Positions 34,295-43,811 of a stretch of 64,000 nucleotides of DNA are shown here, one piece after another. The stretch is from Polyangiaceae bacterium (lineage in GTDB: Bacteria; Myxococcota_A; Polyangia; Polyangiales; Polyangiaceae), in contig JAICTZ010000002.1 of the NCBI GenBank assembly GCA_025936115.1, positions 62,001 to 126,000 of the forward strand, given 5' to 3'. The notes under the pieces were generated by a model, which was given only the letters and a program-made list of their open reading frames with translations, had not been told where the DNA came from and searched no databases. Within the stretch, counting starts at the first letter, position 1. The number at the start of each line of letters is the position of its first letter. A program made the position numbers and the translations under genes.

Positions 34295-35278
34295 ATGCGA
34301 CTCGGGACGCTCAGGGACGGCACACGCGACGGCAAGCTCGTCGTCGTCGCTTCTTCGGGGGATCGCGCCGTTTCGGCCGCTTCCGTTGCGCCTACACTGC
34401 AGTTTGCGCTCGACACGTGGGAGCGCGCGCGACCTGGCCTCGAAGAGCTCGCAGCGCGGCTCGCGACGGACCCTGCGTTCGGCGAGCCGCTCGACGCGGC
34501 AGAGCTGCTCGCGCCGTTGCCGCGAGCGTACGAGTGGGTCGACGGCTCGGCCTACCCGAACCACGTGCGACTCGTCCGGCGCGCACGTGGCGCCGAGCCG
34601 CCCGCTGACTTGCTCACGAACCCGCTCGTCTATCAGGGCGGCTCGAGCGTGCTGCTCGCACCAACGGCGCCGCTCGTTTTGCCGGACGCGGCATGGGGCC
34701 TCGATTTCGAGGCCGAAGTGGCGGTGATTCTCGGCGACGTGAAGGAGGGCACGCGCGCGAGCGAGGCCGAAAGCGCCGTAAGGCTGGTGCTCATCGCCAA
34801 CGACGTGACCTATCGCGAGCTCGTTCCGGCCGAACTGGCCAAAGGCTTCGGCTTCTTCCAAGCCAAGCCGGCCACGGCGTTTTCACCCTTTGCAGTGACA
34901 CCCGACGAGCTCGGTAATGCCTGGCACGACGGCCGCGTGTTCATGCGCCTGCGCTCGACGCTGAACGGCGAGGTCTTAGGTGACGTCGAGACCGGACCCG
35001 AGATGCACTTCTCGTTCTTCGACCTCGTCGGTCACATCGCCAAGACCCGCGCGTTCGCGCCCGGTACGATCTTGGGCAGTGGCACCGTGTCGAATGCGGC
35101 GCGCGAGCGCGGCGTGTCGTGCCTGGTGGAACGGCGCGCGCTCGAGACGATTGAACGAGGTGCACCGGCGACCGCCTACCTAAAATCAGGCGATCGTCTA
35201 CGGATCGAGTTGTTCGACGAAAGCGGTCGTAGCCCGTGCGGCGCGATCGAGCAGGTGGTGACGAATGCGACTCTATAG
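34295..35278 (+). CDS. Fumarylacetoacetate hydrolase family protein
   Basis: A 327-residue product. The catalytic domain is clear from A-W-G-L-D-F-E-A-E-V-A-V-I-L-G (metal-binding glutamates) through F-G-F-F-Q-A-K-P and G-S-G-T-V-S-N. The last step of tyrosine catabolism, cleavage of fumarylacetoacetate into fumarate and acetoacetate, is inferred from the neighbours. ATG 34295 fits the domain start better than the upstream GTG/ATG codons. The next gene, maiA, overlaps the end by 14 bases, so both are translated together. Confidence 0.9.
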   Translation: MRLGTLRDGTRDGKLVVVASSGDRAVSAASVAPTLQFALDTWERARPGLEELAARLATDPAFGEPLDAAELLAPLPRAYEWVDGSAYPNHVRLVRRARGAEPPADLLTNPLVYQGGSSVLLAPTAPLVLPDAAWGLDFEAEVAVILGDVKEGTRASEAESAVRLVLIANDVTYRELVPAELAKGFGFFQAKPATAFSPFAVTPDELGNAWHDGRVFMRLRSTLNGEVLGDVETGPEMHFSFFDLVGHIAKTRAFAPGTILGSGTVSNAARERGVSCLVERRALETIERGAPATAYLKSGDRLRIELFDESGRSPCGAIEQVVTNATL

Positions 35279-35906
35279 TTTTTGGCGCAGTAGCTCGGCG
35301 TGGCGCGCTCGGATTGCGCTGGCTTACAAACGGCTCCCGCACGAGCTCGTGCCGGTGCACCTCACGAACGGCCAGCAAAACCAGCCCGAATTCCGCAAGG
35401 TCAACGCGATGGGTCAAGTGCCCGTCCTCGAAGTGGAGGAGGACGGCGCGGTCTTGCGAATCACGCAGTCGATCGCGATCATCGAGTACTTGGAGGAGCG
35501 CTTTCCCGAACGGCCGCTGTTGCCGGCGGAGCGCCGCGACCGAGCGCGGGCGCGTGAGCTCGCCGAGATCGTGAACTCGGGGATGCAGCCGATGCAGAAT
35601 CTGTCCTTGCAGCGCACCTTCGAGCAGGCGGGGCTCGACGTGAGCGCGTTCCGCAAGCAGGCGCTCGAGCGGGGCCTGAACGCGCTCGAGCAACTCGCCA
35701 CCGAGAGCGCCGGCCGCTTTTTGGTGCGCGATGGTGTGACCTTGGCCGACATCTATCTCGTGCCGCAGATGTTTTCGGCGCGACGCTTCGACGTCGACCT
35801 CGAGCCGTTTCCCACACTGCGGCGCGTGGACGCGGAATGCTCCGCGCTCGCGGAATTCCAGTCTGCTCACCCGAACGCACAGCCGGATTTCGAACCGCAG
35901 ATGTGA
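35265..35906 (+). CDS. maiA: Maleylacetoacetate isomerase (zeta-class GST)
   Basis: A 213-residue glutathione S-transferase. The N-terminal Y-S-F-W-R-S-S-S-A-W-R-A-R motif corresponds to the SSxxxxRV-type signature of zeta-class enzymes, with Q-V-P-V-L and E-Y-L-E-E-R-F-P for the glutathione site. The C-terminal all-helical domain follows. It isomerises maleylacetoacetate to fumarylacetoacetate, the substrate of the upstream gene. Overlap of 14 bases with that gene and a 56-base gap to the kinase gene suggest one transcript. Confidence 0.93.
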   Translation: MRLYSFWRSSSAWRARIALAYKRLPHELVPVHLTNGQQNQPEFRKVNAMGQVPVLEVEEDGAVLRITQSIAIIEYLEERFPERPLLPAERRDRARARELAEIVNSGMQPMQNLSLQRTFEQAGLDVSAFRKQALERGLNALEQLATESAGRFLVRDGVTLADIYLVPQMFSARRFDVDLEPFPTLRRVDAECSALAEFQSAHPNAQPDFEPQM

Positions 35907-35962
35907 AGTCGCGCGGGATGGCTGACGTTAGGTACCCTCGGTAGACTGCTACCCCGATCGCC

Positions 35963-38428
35963 GTGTCCGTGATGCCGAAGTGGTTCCCATCGTTCAAGCG
36001 CGGCAGCGCCACGGCCGTCGCGGCGGAGCCCACCATTTCGCGCGCGCCGCTGGCGTCGGCCGCCGCGCTCGCCGGTGACGACGATGATCTCGTCGGCAAG
36101 AACCTCAACGGCACGTACGTGATCGAGTCCGTGCTCGGCGAAGGCGGCATGGGGCGCGTGTATCGCGCGCGGCACACGCGCATCCCGAGCAAGCAATTCG
36201 CCATCAAGGTGCTGCGACCCGAATTCACGCGCAACCCCGAGGTCGTGACGCGTTTTCGGCGCGAAGCGGAGGCGGCGGCGTGCATCTCGCATCCGAACGT
36301 CGTGGGCGTCTACGACGTCGATACGACACCCGAGGGTCACTCGTACCTGGTGTGCGAGTATTTGATCGGCCACGACGTGGCCGACGAGATCGCGACGCAC
36401 GGCCCGCTCACGATCCCGGAGGCGGTGCACGTCGCCGTGCAGGTGTGCAAAGCGCTCGAAGCCGCGCACGCGCGCGGCGTCGTGCATCGCGATCTCAAGC
36501 CGCACAACGTGTTTTTGCTCGCCGACGAAAACGGGCAGATGCCGCCGCGGCCCGCGGTGCGCGTGCTCGATTTCGGGCTTTCGCGCTTCGTCGACGCGCC
36601 CGGCACGCAGCTCACGCAGACGGGCGTGATCATGGGAACCCCGGCGTACATGGCGCCCGAGCAAGCCGACGGCACGGGCGTCGATGCGCGCACCGACATT
36701 TACGGGCTGGGCGCGGTGCTGTTCGCGGCGCTCTGCGGCCGGCCCCCGTTCGAGGCGGAAACCCTGCAAGCGGTGGTACTCGCGGTGCTCTCGCAAGAAG
36801 CGCCGCGCGTCCGCTCGTTGAAGCCCTCGATCCCCGAGAATCTGGAGCTCGTGATTCAACGCGCCATGATGCGGCGCCGCGAGGAGCGCTATCAGTCGAT
36901 GGGCGAGCTCCGGCGCGCGCTCGAGCCGTTTTTGGCTGCGGACGAGCTCGAGATCGTGGAGCTCGACGGCCCGGCGCGCGCCATGCAGCAGAGCTCGCGT
37001 TCGATGCTCGAGGCCGATCAGCGAGCGGTGAGCACGGCGCGGCCGCGCCTGCTCCTCTACGGGCTGCTCGCGCTCGCGCTGCTCGTCGCCGGGATCTCGA
37101 GCACGCTGCCGGCGCTCGAGCTCGTCACGGGCAAGCTGACCTTCACGCACTCGGAGGTCGCCCTCTTTTTGGTCGCCGTCGTGGGAACGCTCATCACGCC
37201 GACGCTGCTGCTCTTCGCGCGCATGCGGCGCAGCGTGTGGGGCACGCACTCGCGCGTGCTCGCGCTCTTGCACACGCTGCGCGGCGCGGTCGCCGCCGGC
37301 GTCTTGAGCTACGGGCTCGCCGCCATCGCCGTGCGCTTTCTGGACGACGTCGTCGGGCGCATGTTCACGCTACCGGGTCTCGCGCACGGCTCGGGACAAG
37401 CCTGGCCCGGCTGGAATCTGCTGTTTTTGATCATCGCGCTCGTGACGAGCGGCGTGACGGGGGCGCGCATCGGCATCGAGCGGACGAGCTCGGGAATACT
37501 GCGCCGCGTGACGCCCGTCCTGTCGATCGCCGGCGCGTGCGTCTGCTTGTTCATCCTGTACGCGGGATTCGTGTGGCGGAGTCACTCGCCGGAACCGATG
37601 CTACCGGCGCGCGGTAACGCGGCGCACGTCAGCGAGAAGGCGGAGACCACGCCGACGCCCACCACGAACGCCGTCCCGACGACCGCTTCCGCGACGAATG
37701 CCTCGGCCTCGCCCGCAAGCACGCCCGCCGCCGGCACTGCCATCACGGCGCCGTCAGCCGCCGGCGCGGCAGGCCCCATCGCGCACGCGCCGACCGACGA
37801 GCTCGCGCGCGCCGTCGCACTCGGCAGCGACGGGCTCCTGCCGCTAGCCGAGAAGGACCCGAAGGATCCGGCGGTACTGAAGCCGCTCGTCATCGCCTAC
37901 GCGAGTCGCTCGACGAGCCTGCCCGACGCCATGGCGGTCGCGACGCGCCTGTTCGACGCCGCGCCCGAATACACGGCTGACCAGGAGCTGCGCTTCCTCG
38001 TGAAGAAGGCGGCGAGCGTGCCGGGTGACGCGTCGAAGCTCGCGTTCGACGCGATGACGGAGCACATGGGCAGCGCGGGTCCGGACTTGCTCTACGATCT
38101 GATGCTGAACGATCCGAAGACCACGAGACAGGCACAGGCGCTGCTCGCCACGCAGGCAGTCCGGCAGCGCGCGACGCCCGCGCTCGGCGTGGCCTACGAT
38201 CTGCGACTCGCGAGCACCTGCGCGGCGAAGGCGCCGTTACTCGGGCGCGTGGCGGAGCTCGGCGACGACCGCAGCATCGCGCTCTTGGCGCCGCTCGCGA
38301 CCGGGAGCAAAAAGGGCTGCGGTAAGCGCAAAAAAGAGCCGTGCCCCGCGCCCTGCGCCGAGCAGGCGAAGAAGTTCAACGAGGCGATTTCCCGCATCGT
38401 CGCACGCGGCGGCGCGTCGAAGCACTGA
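35963..38428 (+). CDS. Membrane Ser/Thr protein kinase inside the tyrosine-catabolism operon
   Basis: The product has 821 residues from GTG 35963 (ATG 35972 is also possible). The Hanks-type kinase domain spans about residues 50-320: glycine loop G-E-G-G-M-G-R-V-Y, lysine K82 in F-A-I-K, catalytic D177 in H-R-D-L-K, D203 in D-F-G-L-S-R, and A-P-E-Q. About five membrane helices follow at roughly 360-380, 399-421, 441-460, 483-502 and 518-538. The C-terminal 280 residues start with a Thr/Ala-rich linker and are helical, HEAT-like, outside PASTA type. All catalytic residues are present. Position between maiA and hppD makes regulation of aromatic catabolism a possibility, not shown. Confidence 0.93.
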   Translation: MSVMPKWFPSFKRGSATAVAAEPTISRAPLASAAALAGDDDDLVGKNLNGTYVIESVLGEGGMGRVYRARHTRIPSKQFAIKVLRPEFTRNPEVVTRFRREAEAAACISHPNVVGVYDVDTTPEGHSYLVCEYLIGHDVADEIATHGPLTIPEAVHVAVQVCKALEAAHARGVVHRDLKPHNVFLLADENGQMPPRPAVRVLDFGLSRFVDAPGTQLTQTGVIMGTPAYMAPEQADGTGVDARTDIYGLGAVLFAALCGRPPFEAETLQAVVLAVLSQEAPRVRSLKPSIPENLELVIQRAMMRRREERYQSMGELRRALEPFLAADELEIVELDGPARAMQQSSRSMLEADQRAVSTARPRLLLYGLLALALLVAGISSTLPALELVTGKLTFTHSEVALFLVAVVGTLITPTLLLFARMRRSVWGTHSRVLALLHTLRGAVAAGVLSYGLAAIAVRFLDDVVGRMFTLPGLAHGSGQAWPGWNLLFLIIALVTSGVTGARIGIERTSSGILRRVTPVLSIAGACVCLFILYAGFVWRSHSPEPMLPARGNAAHVSEKAETTPTPTTNAVPTTASATNASASPASTPAAGTAITAPSAAGAAGPIAHAPTDELARAVALGSDGLLPLAEKDPKDPAVLKPLVIAYASRSTSLPDAMAVATRLFDAAPEYTADQELRFLVKKAASVPGDASKLAFDAMTEHMGSAGPDLLYDLMLNDPKTTRQAQALLATQAVRQRATPALGVAYDLRLASTCAAKAPLLGRVAELGDDRSIALLAPLATGSKKGCGKRKKEPCPAPCAEQAKKFNEAISRIVARGGASKH

Positions 38429-38466
38429 GCCGGCGCAGGGCGGCGCTCGGCGGTATACTCCAGCGC

Positions 38467-39621
38467 ATGCCGGCGCTCGCATCGCTCGGGATCCGTCGCA
38501 TCGAGGCGCTGCACTACTACGTCCACGACCTCGAGCGGAGCCGCCGCTTTTACACGGAGAAGCTCGACTTCGCCGAGATCGGCGAGAGCGGCGTCGAGCT
38601 CGTCGAAGGCGGGCACCAGCGCGCGGCCGTGTTCGAGGCGGGCGGCTGTCGCGTGATTTGTTCGTCGCCGGCCGGCGTGGGCGGCCGCGCGTACCGCTAC
38701 CTGCAGAAGCATCCGGACGGCATCGGCAGCATCGTGCTCGAAGTCGACGACGCCGACCGCGCGTTCGAGCTGCTCGAGGGGCGCGGCGGCACGCCCGTGA
38801 ACGAAGTGGTGACGACCGAAAACAGCGAGGGCCGCCTGAAGACGTTCCTCATCACGACCGCCTTCGGAGACACGACATTTCGTTTCATCGAGCGGCGCGG
38901 TCGCGGCCCGCTCTATCCCGGCTTCGTGCGCTTCGACGCGCCGCGCGGCGGGCGCAACGCCTTCGGCTTCACGGATTTCGACCACGTGACGGCCAATTTC
39001 GAGACCATGGCGCCCGCCGTGCTCTGGCTCGAACACGTGCTCGGTTTCGAGCGCTTTTGGCACGTCGAGTTTCACACCGACGACGTCGCGCGGCGCGTCG
39101 ACGAGCACGGCTCGGGGCTGCGCTCGATCGTGATGTGGGACCCCTCGAGCGGCGTGAAGTTCGCGAACAACGAGCCGTACCGGCCGAACTTCAGAGCGTC
39201 GCAGATCAACGTGTTCCACGAGGAACATCGCGGCGACGGCGTGCAACACGTCGCGCTCGCCGTGGGCGACGTGACGGCGGCGGTGCGCGGCTTGCGCGGC
39301 CGTGGCGTCGAGTTCATGCCGGCCCCGCACGCGTACTATGCCGCGCTGCCCGAGCGCCTGCGCAAGACGGGCATCGGTAGCATCAAGGAATCGATCCCGG
39401 AGCTCGAGGAGCTCGGCGTGCTGGTCGACGGCGACGGCCCGGGCCGCTACTTGCTCCAGATATTCCTGAAGGACTCGGCGAACATGCACGGCACCAAAGA
39501 CGCCGGTCCGTTCTTCTACGAGCTGATTCAGCGCTGCGGCGACCAAGGGTTCGGCGCCGGGAACTTCCGTGCGCTCTTCGAAAGCATCGAACGCGAACAG
39601 GCCTCGGGGAGCTCGATCTGA
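38467..39621 (+). CDS. hppD: 4-Hydroxyphenylpyruvate dioxygenase
   Basis: A 384-residue enzyme of the vicinal-oxygen-chelate family with two halves. The iron ligands are visible as H173 (D-F-D-H-V-T), H261 (G-V-Q-H-V-A-L) and E352 (F-F-Y-E-L-I-Q-R). It turns 4-hydroxyphenylpyruvate into homogentisate with oxygen. The length and C-terminal helix G-F-G-A-G-N-F match the family. It starts 38 bases after the kinase gene and overlaps the next gene by one base (ATGA-type junction). The substrate-forming tyrosine aminotransferase is not in the window. Confidence 0.96.
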   Translation: MPALASLGIRRIEALHYYVHDLERSRRFYTEKLDFAEIGESGVELVEGGHQRAAVFEAGGCRVICSSPAGVGGRAYRYLQKHPDGIGSIVLEVDDADRAFELLEGRGGTPVNEVVTTENSEGRLKTFLITTAFGDTTFRFIERRGRGPLYPGFVRFDAPRGGRNAFGFTDFDHVTANFETMAPAVLWLEHVLGFERFWHVEFHTDDVARRVDEHGSGLRSIVMWDPSSGVKFANNEPYRPNFRASQINVFHEEHRGDGVQHVALAVGDVTAAVRGLRGRGVEFMPAPHAYYAALPERLRKTGIGSIKESIPELEELGVLVDGDGPGRYLLQIFLKDSANMHGTKDAGPFFYELIQRCGDQGFGAGNFRALFESIEREQASGSSI

Positions 39622-40778
39622 TGCTCGAGCGGCGCGCGGCCGGCCGCGTCCCGCCCAAGCCGCACCTGCGCCAGCGCTCGGCGACGGGCGAGGTGATCTA
39701 CGAAGAGTGCCTCACGCGCGCGGGATTCGAAGGCGCGTTTTCGATGCTGTATCACGAGCATCGGCCCCACGAAGCGAAGCCCGCCGAGCTTGGCGCCCAG
39801 TTTACGGCGAGTGTAGTCGTGCCGGCCACGACTCTGCTCCGCCGTCATTATCGTTGTGGAGAGCTCGCGGCCGGGAGCGGCGCGGCGGAAGGACGGACAG
39901 CGCTGCTCGTCAATCGTGACGTGACGGTCGGCTTTCTCAAACCGTCACGTGAAGACACGTTTTACGTCGCGAACGCCGACGGCGACGAGCTCTTCTTCGT
40001 GCTCGAAGGTGGCGGCACGTTGCGCTCGCCGTTCGGCGAGCTCGCGTTCGAGCGCGGCGATTACGTCCACGTGCCGAAAGGCGTGCTCCACCGCTTTTTG
40101 CCGGCTGCGGGCGCGGCGCAGGCTTGGCTCTGGCTCGAATTCGCCGGCGCGCTGCGGCTGCCGCGCGCCTACCGCAATGACGTGGGGCAGCTCAAGATGG
40201 ACGCTCCGTACTCGCATCGCGATTTCAGGGCGCCGGTGTTCGCGGGACCGCGTGACGACGCCATCGATACACTCGCGGTCAAGCGGCGCGGAACCTGGCA
40301 CGGCTACCGGCTGCGGGGCTCGCCGCTCGATGTCGTCGGCTGGGACGGCGCCGTCTACCCGTTCGTGCTTCCGATTGCGGCGTTCTCGCCACGCGTCGGG
40401 CAGGTTCATTTGCCGCCGCCCGTGCACGCGACGTTCGAAGCGCCCGGCGCGCTCGTGTGCAGCTTCGTGCCGCGACCGCTCGATTTTCATCCCGAAGCGA
40501 ACCCGGTTCCGTACCCGCACTCGTCCGTGGACGTGGACGAGGTGCTTTTCTACGCGAACGCGGCGTTTTCCTCGCGGCGCGGCGTCGAAGCCGGCAGCCT
40601 CTCGCACCACCCCGCGGGCATCACGCACGGCCCGCACCCAGGCGCGTACGAAAATCCGACGCCCGAAAAATGGACGGACGAAGTCGCCGTGATGCTCGAT
40701 TGCTCGGCGCCGCTCGATCCGACGCGCGCCGCGCTCGGCATCGAGGACGCCGGCTACCACGCGAGTTTCAGCGCGTAG
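39621..40778 (+). CDS. hmgA: Homogentisate 1,2-dioxygenase
   Basis: The product has 385 residues, a double-cupin enzyme. The hallmark S-H-H-P-A-G-I-T-H-G-P-H-P-G near the C-terminus contains the histidines that bind iron and substrate; an earlier H-V-P-K-G-V-L-H-R-F is a cupin-like motif. It opens the homogentisate ring to maleylacetoacetate, feeding maiA upstream. Bacterial enzymes of this class are often about 430 residues; this one is shorter, as in other Myxococcota. The junction with hppD is ATGA, so translation is coupled. Confidence 0.94.
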   Translation: MLERRAAGRVPPKPHLRQRSATGEVIYEECLTRAGFEGAFSMLYHEHRPHEAKPAELGAQFTASVVVPATTLLRRHYRCGELAAGSGAAEGRTALLVNRDVTVGFLKPSREDTFYVANADGDELFFVLEGGGTLRSPFGELAFERGDYVHVPKGVLHRFLPAAGAAQAWLWLEFAGALRLPRAYRNDVGQLKMDAPYSHRDFRAPVFAGPRDDAIDTLAVKRRGTWHGYRLRGSPLDVVGWDGAVYPFVLPIAAFSPRVGQVHLPPPVHATFEAPGALVCSFVPRPLDFHPEANPVPYPHSSVDVDEVLFYANAAFSSRRGVEAGSLSHHPAGITHGPHPGAYENPTPEKWTDEVAVMLDCSAPLDPTRAALGIEDAGYHASFSA

Positions 40779-40836
40779 CGCCACGACGAGCGCGGACGCT
40801 GTACGCACGCGCGCCCGAGGCGACTATGGTGCGCCC

Positions 40837-41286
40837 GTGCCCAAGTCGAAACGCACCGTCGATATTGCGATCATTGCCGCCGATTTCCACGCCGCGCTCA
40901 CCGAGGCGATGCTCGAAGCCGCGGCCGACGAAGCTTTGCGCACCGGCGCGCGCATCGTGCACAGCGTGAGGGTGCCCGGCTGTTACGAAACGCCCCTCGT
41001 CGCCGAGCACGTGCTCGCGCGACGCGACGTCGAGGCGCTCGTCGTGCTCGGCTGCATAGAACGCGGTGAAACGCTGCACGGCGAGGTGATGGGACACGTC
41101 GTGCACCGCGCGCTCGTCGAGGCGTCGCTCCGCCACGACAAGCCGGTCGGGCTCGGCATCATCGGCCCCGGCGCCACGCCGAAGCAGGCGGAAGCGCGTA
41201 AGGACGCGAGCGCACGCGCGGCGGTCCGGGCCGTCACGCGAGCGCTCGAAGCCATCGACAGCGTGCGGCGACGTAAGAAGCGCTAG
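40837..41286 (+). CDS. ribH: 6,7-Dimethyl-8-ribityllumazine synthase
   Basis: A 149-residue protein from GTG 40837. It shows V-P-G-C-Y-E-T-P, L-G-C-I-E-R-G-E-T-L-H with the catalytic histidine, and P-V-G-L-G-I-I, all in the order and spacing of lumazine synthase. It makes the riboflavin precursor. The C-terminus is Arg/Lys-rich. The 58-base gap after hmgA contains no terminator, so it may be read through from the tyrosine operon. Other rib genes are not in the window. Confidence 0.9.
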   Translation: MPKSKRTVDIAIIAADFHAALTEAMLEAAADEALRTGARIVHSVRVPGCYETPLVAEHVLARRDVEALVVLGCIERGETLHGEVMGHVVHRALVEASLRHDKPVGLGIIGPGATPKQAEARKDASARAAVRAVTRALEAIDSVRRRKKR

Positions 41287-41315
41287 CGGAAACGGCCGCG
41301 CTGCGGCGCCTGAGC

Positions 41316-41370
41316 GCGACGTTTCGCCGCCTCAAGCGACGTTTCGCGCCTCGACGCGACGTTTCACATC
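41316..41370. repeat. Three 20-base direct repeats starting GCGACGTTTC
   Basis: GCGACGTTTC begins at 41316, 41336 and 41356, exactly 20 bases apart; the rest of each unit is a variant of GCCGCCTCAA. The repeats lie between ribH and the convergent HEAT-repeat gene and overlap the last codons of the latter. There is no leader or protein system here, so this is not a CRISPR array. Confidence 0.7.
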
Positions 41371-43811
41371 CGCGCGCGACAATGCGGCGAGCGCTCGTGC
41401 AGCGCCGCTTCCGCCGCCGCCCGCGCGCCGGCCGGCGCGTGCTTGTCGAGCAACGGCGCGAGACGCTTTTGGAGATCCGGGGGCCCGAGGTCGCGCAAGG
41501 CGCCGAGCGCGGCGTAACCGATGCCGCGCTCCTCGGGCGACGCGAGCGGATCGGCGACTGAACGCACGTGCTTCGTGAGCGAGCCGAGCGCCGGCGCGTA
41601 GCACAGCGAGCCGAGCGCGCGGGCTGCCGACAGCCGCACGGCGGGCCACTCCTCGTCGTCGTCGAGACGATCGAGCGCCACGTCGCCGTGCGCGCGCGCG
41701 CCGCGCGTCCCGAGCGCGCCGAGCGCCGCCCGCTTGACGACCCACGAGTCATCATCGACCGCCGCGACCAGCCGCTCGTCCGTCTCGGCCGAAGGCGGCG
41801 CAAACCCAAGCGATTGCGCCGCCAGACCGCGGACGGCGGGCCAGCGGTCGTGCTCGAGCGCCGCGAGCAACGCCTGAGTGGCGGCGCCGTCAGCGGCCCC
41901 TTCCAAGCCGTGCGCCGCCTCCATGCGCACGCGTGGATCGGGGTCGGCGAGCGCGCGCAAGAGTGACGCTTGGTAGGCGCGCGCATCGTGCACCGCGTGA
42001 GCGGCCGCGGCGCGCACGTGCGGATCCGTGTCGGCGAGCATCGAGCTGTCGAGCAACGCGTGCGCCGACGGCAACGACGCCGCGAGCTCCGCCGTGGGAC
42101 CCACCCGCAGGTAGCGCACGCGAAACGCCGCGTCCGGGGCTGCGACCCGCGCGAGCGCCGCGCCGGATTCGGGCATGAAATCACGCGTTCGCGCGCCGAG
42201 CGCCCGCAGGACGTCGAGCAGCGCCACTTCGGGCGTCGCGGGATCGGCGAGCACCCGTCGTACGACCGGAGCCGCCGCCGCGCGATCCGCCACGCGCCCG
42301 AGGGCGGTGCGCAACGCGGCGCGCCGCTCGACCGCGGCCGGCTCCATCAACGGGACGAAGAGCTCGACGGCTTGGGCGGGCGCGATATCGGCGAGCAAAT
42401 CGGCCAGCACCGTGAGCTCGTGTCCGCGCGCCGTTCGCAAGCGCGGCGCGAGCAGCGGCGCAGCTTCGGCGCCGCACGCCGGCAGGTGATCGCGCGCGTG
42501 GATCCGGTGCGCCTCGTACGGACCCAGGAACGCTTCGACGTAAACGGGCGCTTTCGTGGCGCACGGCGCGCCGTCGATCACCTCGAGCGCAGCGCGTCGC
42601 CCGCCCTCGCTCAGGTTTGCAAAGCCTGCCGCCACGGCGGCGAACGCGGGCTCGCCGAGCGAACGCAAGACGACTTTGGCGTTTTCGGCTTTGGGTCCGC
42701 CGCCGTCGAGTGCCGCTACCAGCTCGGACACGTTCGCCGAACCGAGCGCCGTGACTGCGCTCACCTCGGCGAGGGTGACGTTCGCGTCGCTGCGCTCGTC
42801 GTACGCGCTGTCGAGCACGACCGCCATGCAGTCGTCCTTGAGCGGAGCCGGGAAACGCACGCGATAGCGCGCGCCCGGGTGCGCCCACGCGTCTTCGGGC
42901 AGGGTGATCGCGAAGAGCGACTTCGTGGTCGCGAGCCAGAGCTCTTTCGGCGCCGCGCCGTGCGCGGGCGTCGCTTGGGGCGGCCGCACGCTGAATTCGA
43001 CGCCTTCAATCGCGAGCTCGGCCGGCGCGTTCATCACGACGAACTCGCCTTTGCCGGAGCCGCCACGACCTTCGGCCCACGTCGTCTCGAGGTTACCGTC
43101 CGTGACGGCGCCCGGATCGCCGACGGCGCTCGACGCGCCCACGGCGTGCAAGAACCGCGGACCGAGCGGCGTGCCCTCGGCGACGCGTTCGGCCGTCAAA
43201 CGTGGCGCCGCGGCGCGTTCGCTCGCGTCGAGGCGCTGCACCTTGGCGGGCCGCAACGTGAGGTCGCGCGCGTCGATCTCGCGCGGGGCGAGGATGGTCG
43301 GACGCCCGCAAATCGCGAGCTCTTCGCGGGCTTCCCCGATGGCGACGCTGCGCGCGCCCGTGTCGTCCGGCCCGGCGACGACCACGAGCCCGCCGTGCCG
43401 CACGCCGTCCTCACCCTCGGCGAGCCCCGTGAGCCCCGCAAAGAACACGAGCGGCGCCGTGCCGGCGAGCGGCGCCGCCACGACCGCCTCGAAGCGCTTA
43501 TCGGGGCGATCCCCCGGCACGCTCACCACGACGACACGACGCCCCGCTCCGATGCCCACGATCGACAACCGCGCCTTGTCGCGATTCGCTTTGAGCTCGC
43601 GAGGTAGCCCGAGCGCGACGCCACCCGCGACCCCGCACGGCGCTTGCGCGCACACCGCCGCACGGAGCTCTCCCTGCGCGTCGAATCCCACGGCAAGCGC
43701 CGCCTGCCCCCCACCCGCTTTGGCGACGGCCGGCGCCGCCGGTGCGGCCTGCGCCCCCTCACTCACGAGACCCAGCGCCAAGCCAAGCGCCCAACACCCA
43801 ACGCTCCTCAT
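41364..43811 (-). CDS. Secreted HEAT-repeat protein
   Basis: An 815-residue product with a signal peptide (A-Q-A-A-P, near residue 22). The first 350 residues are beta-rich, with an F5/8-type-like region around residue 250 (G-N-L-E-T-T-W-A-E-G). From about residue 380 to the end, repeated A-A-A-H-A-V-x-D, V-R-M-E-A-A-H-G-L and A-L-G pairs form HEAT/PBS-lyase-like repeats. It probably acts as a scaffold in the periplasm or on the surface. The start overlaps the stop of the DHH-like gene (ATGA), so both are made together. No catalytic motif was found. Confidence 0.8.
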   Translation of the reverse strand: MRSVGCWALGLALGLVSEGAQAAPAAPAVAKAGGGQAALAVGFDAQGELRAAVCAQAPCGVAGGVALGLPRELKANRDKARLSIVGIGAGRRVVVVSVPGDRPDKRFEAVVAAPLAGTAPLVFFAGLTGLAEGEDGVRHGGLVVVAGPDDTGARSVAIGEAREELAICGRPTILAPREIDARDLTLRPAKVQRLDASERAAAPRLTAERVAEGTPLGPRFLHAVGASSAVGDPGAVTDGNLETTWAEGRGGSGKGEFVVMNAPAELAIEGVEFSVRPPQATPAHGAAPKELWLATTKSLFAITLPEDAWAHPGARYRVRFPAPLKDDCMAVVLDSAYDERSDANVTLAEVSAVTALGSANVSELVAALDGGGPKAENAKVVLRSLGEPAFAAVAAGFANLSEGGRRAALEVIDGAPCATKAPVYVEAFLGPYEAHRIHARDHLPACGAEAAPLLAPRLRTARGHELTVLADLLADIAPAQAVELFVPLMEPAAVERRAALRTALGRVADRAAAAPVVRRVLADPATPEVALLDVLRALGARTRDFMPESGAALARVAAPDAAFRVRYLRVGPTAELAASLPSAHALLDSSMLADTDPHVRAAAAHAVHDARAYQASLLRALADPDPRVRMEAAHGLEGAADGAATQALLAALEHDRWPAVRGLAAQSLGFAPPSAETDERLVAAVDDDSWVVKRAALGALGTRGARAHGDVALDRLDDDEEWPAVRLSAARALGSLCYAPALGSLTKHVRSVADPLASPEERGIGYAALGALRDLGPPDLQKRLAPLLDKHAPAGARAAAEAALHERSPHCRARM

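Noticed and set aside
41316..41370. CRISPR-like direct repeats
   Set aside because: Only three units, no unique spacers between them, and no cas genes in the window.
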